A DNA stretch of 62,951 nucleotides from the NCBI RefSeq assembly GCF_003013475.1, contig NZ_PXZO01000031.1, forward strand, positions 1 to 62,951, written 5' to 3'. Both the position numbers and the translations under genes were made by a program. The stretch comes from Brevibacillus porteri. Its GTDB lineage: Bacteria; Bacillota; Bacilli; Brevibacillales; Brevibacillaceae. Position 1 is the stretch's first letter. Each line of letters starts with the position of its first letter. This document shows positions 58,728-62,951 of this stretch, piece by piece. The notes below the pieces were generated by a model that made no database searches, was not told the origin of the DNA, and was given only the letters and a program-made list of their open reading frames with translations.

Positions 58728-58823
58728 TTCCTCTAATGAATGAGCAACGGTTTCCTTTCTCCTTCTATTTTCTCGCAGTTGTCTGTAAGTGTCATTCTTT
58801 TTGTCCAATACTTTTTCAGGTGA

Positions 58824-62951
<4,128 letters not shown>

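Overview
The window looks like a chromosomal segment of a spore-forming Firmicute, most likely Brevibacillus or another Paenibacillaceae member. The reasons are strong AGGAGG-type ribosome binding sites, frequent GTG and TTG starts, an S-box riboswitch, several ECF sigma/anti-sigma pairs, a KinB-like orphan kinase, YcdB/YcdC-type proteins, a B. subtilis PBSX-like (Xkd) contractile tail cluster and a very large collagen-like protein of exosporium type. No rRNA, tRNA, CRISPR array or insertion sequence was seen.

Layout. 1-6.1 kb: DoxX membrane protein, chemotaxis receptor, histidine phosphatase, secreted multi-Ig protein. 6.1-11.2 kb: an ECF41/SigJ-type sigma gene behind an FAD/NAD(P) oxidoreductase gene that has an ECF41-like promoter, a GNAT protein, then an ECF sigma with a DUF4179 membrane partner. 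11.2-15.7 kb: feoA plus a feoB divided into two overlapping genes, and an arginine-deiminase-fold hydrolase divergent from an IclR regulator. 15.8-17.3 kb: three small unknown genes and a decayed membrane-protein gene. 17.4-21.2 kb: secreted YcdB-like protein, ECF sigma, and an anti-sigma-like protein with the same ectodomain, behind a SigX-like promoter. 21.3-23.4 kb: YetF-like protein and a sensor kinase. 23.5-30.3 kb: SAM-I riboswitch and terminator, a long hairpin-rich leader, a ribose-type ABC importer, then glycerate kinase and an SLC13 permease behind a palindromic operator. 30.4-38.6 kb: two-component system with PepSY protein, YcdB-like protein, small membrane proteins, hydrolase, methionine aminopeptidase, 3-methyladenine glycosylase, DinB protein.

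38.7-54.4 kb is a complete headless contractile-tail locus (tailocin or phage tail-like bacteriocin). It has a promoter with a near-perfect LexA box, two overlapping small genes resembling a sigma factor split into two polypeptides, a late regulator, sheath, tube, tail-assembly chaperone with a programmed -1 frameshift, a short tape measure, hub and baseplate genes, a fibre module ending in a beta-propeller-like protein, XkdX, holin and amidase. No terminase, portal, capsid or integrase gene is present. DNA damage probably induces the early genes, the sigma-like proteins and late regulator switch on the structural operon, and holin plus amidase release the particles.

54.4-62.95 kb: a DUF1062/S4 protein with a long structured leader, three GT2-type glycosyltransferase genes, and a collagen-like protein on the + strand that runs off the end of the window (1349 codons seen, about 415 Gly-X-Thr triplets). 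The glycosyltransferases are natural candidates for decorating its threonines. The long minus-strand open frame over this region is only a shadow of the repeats.
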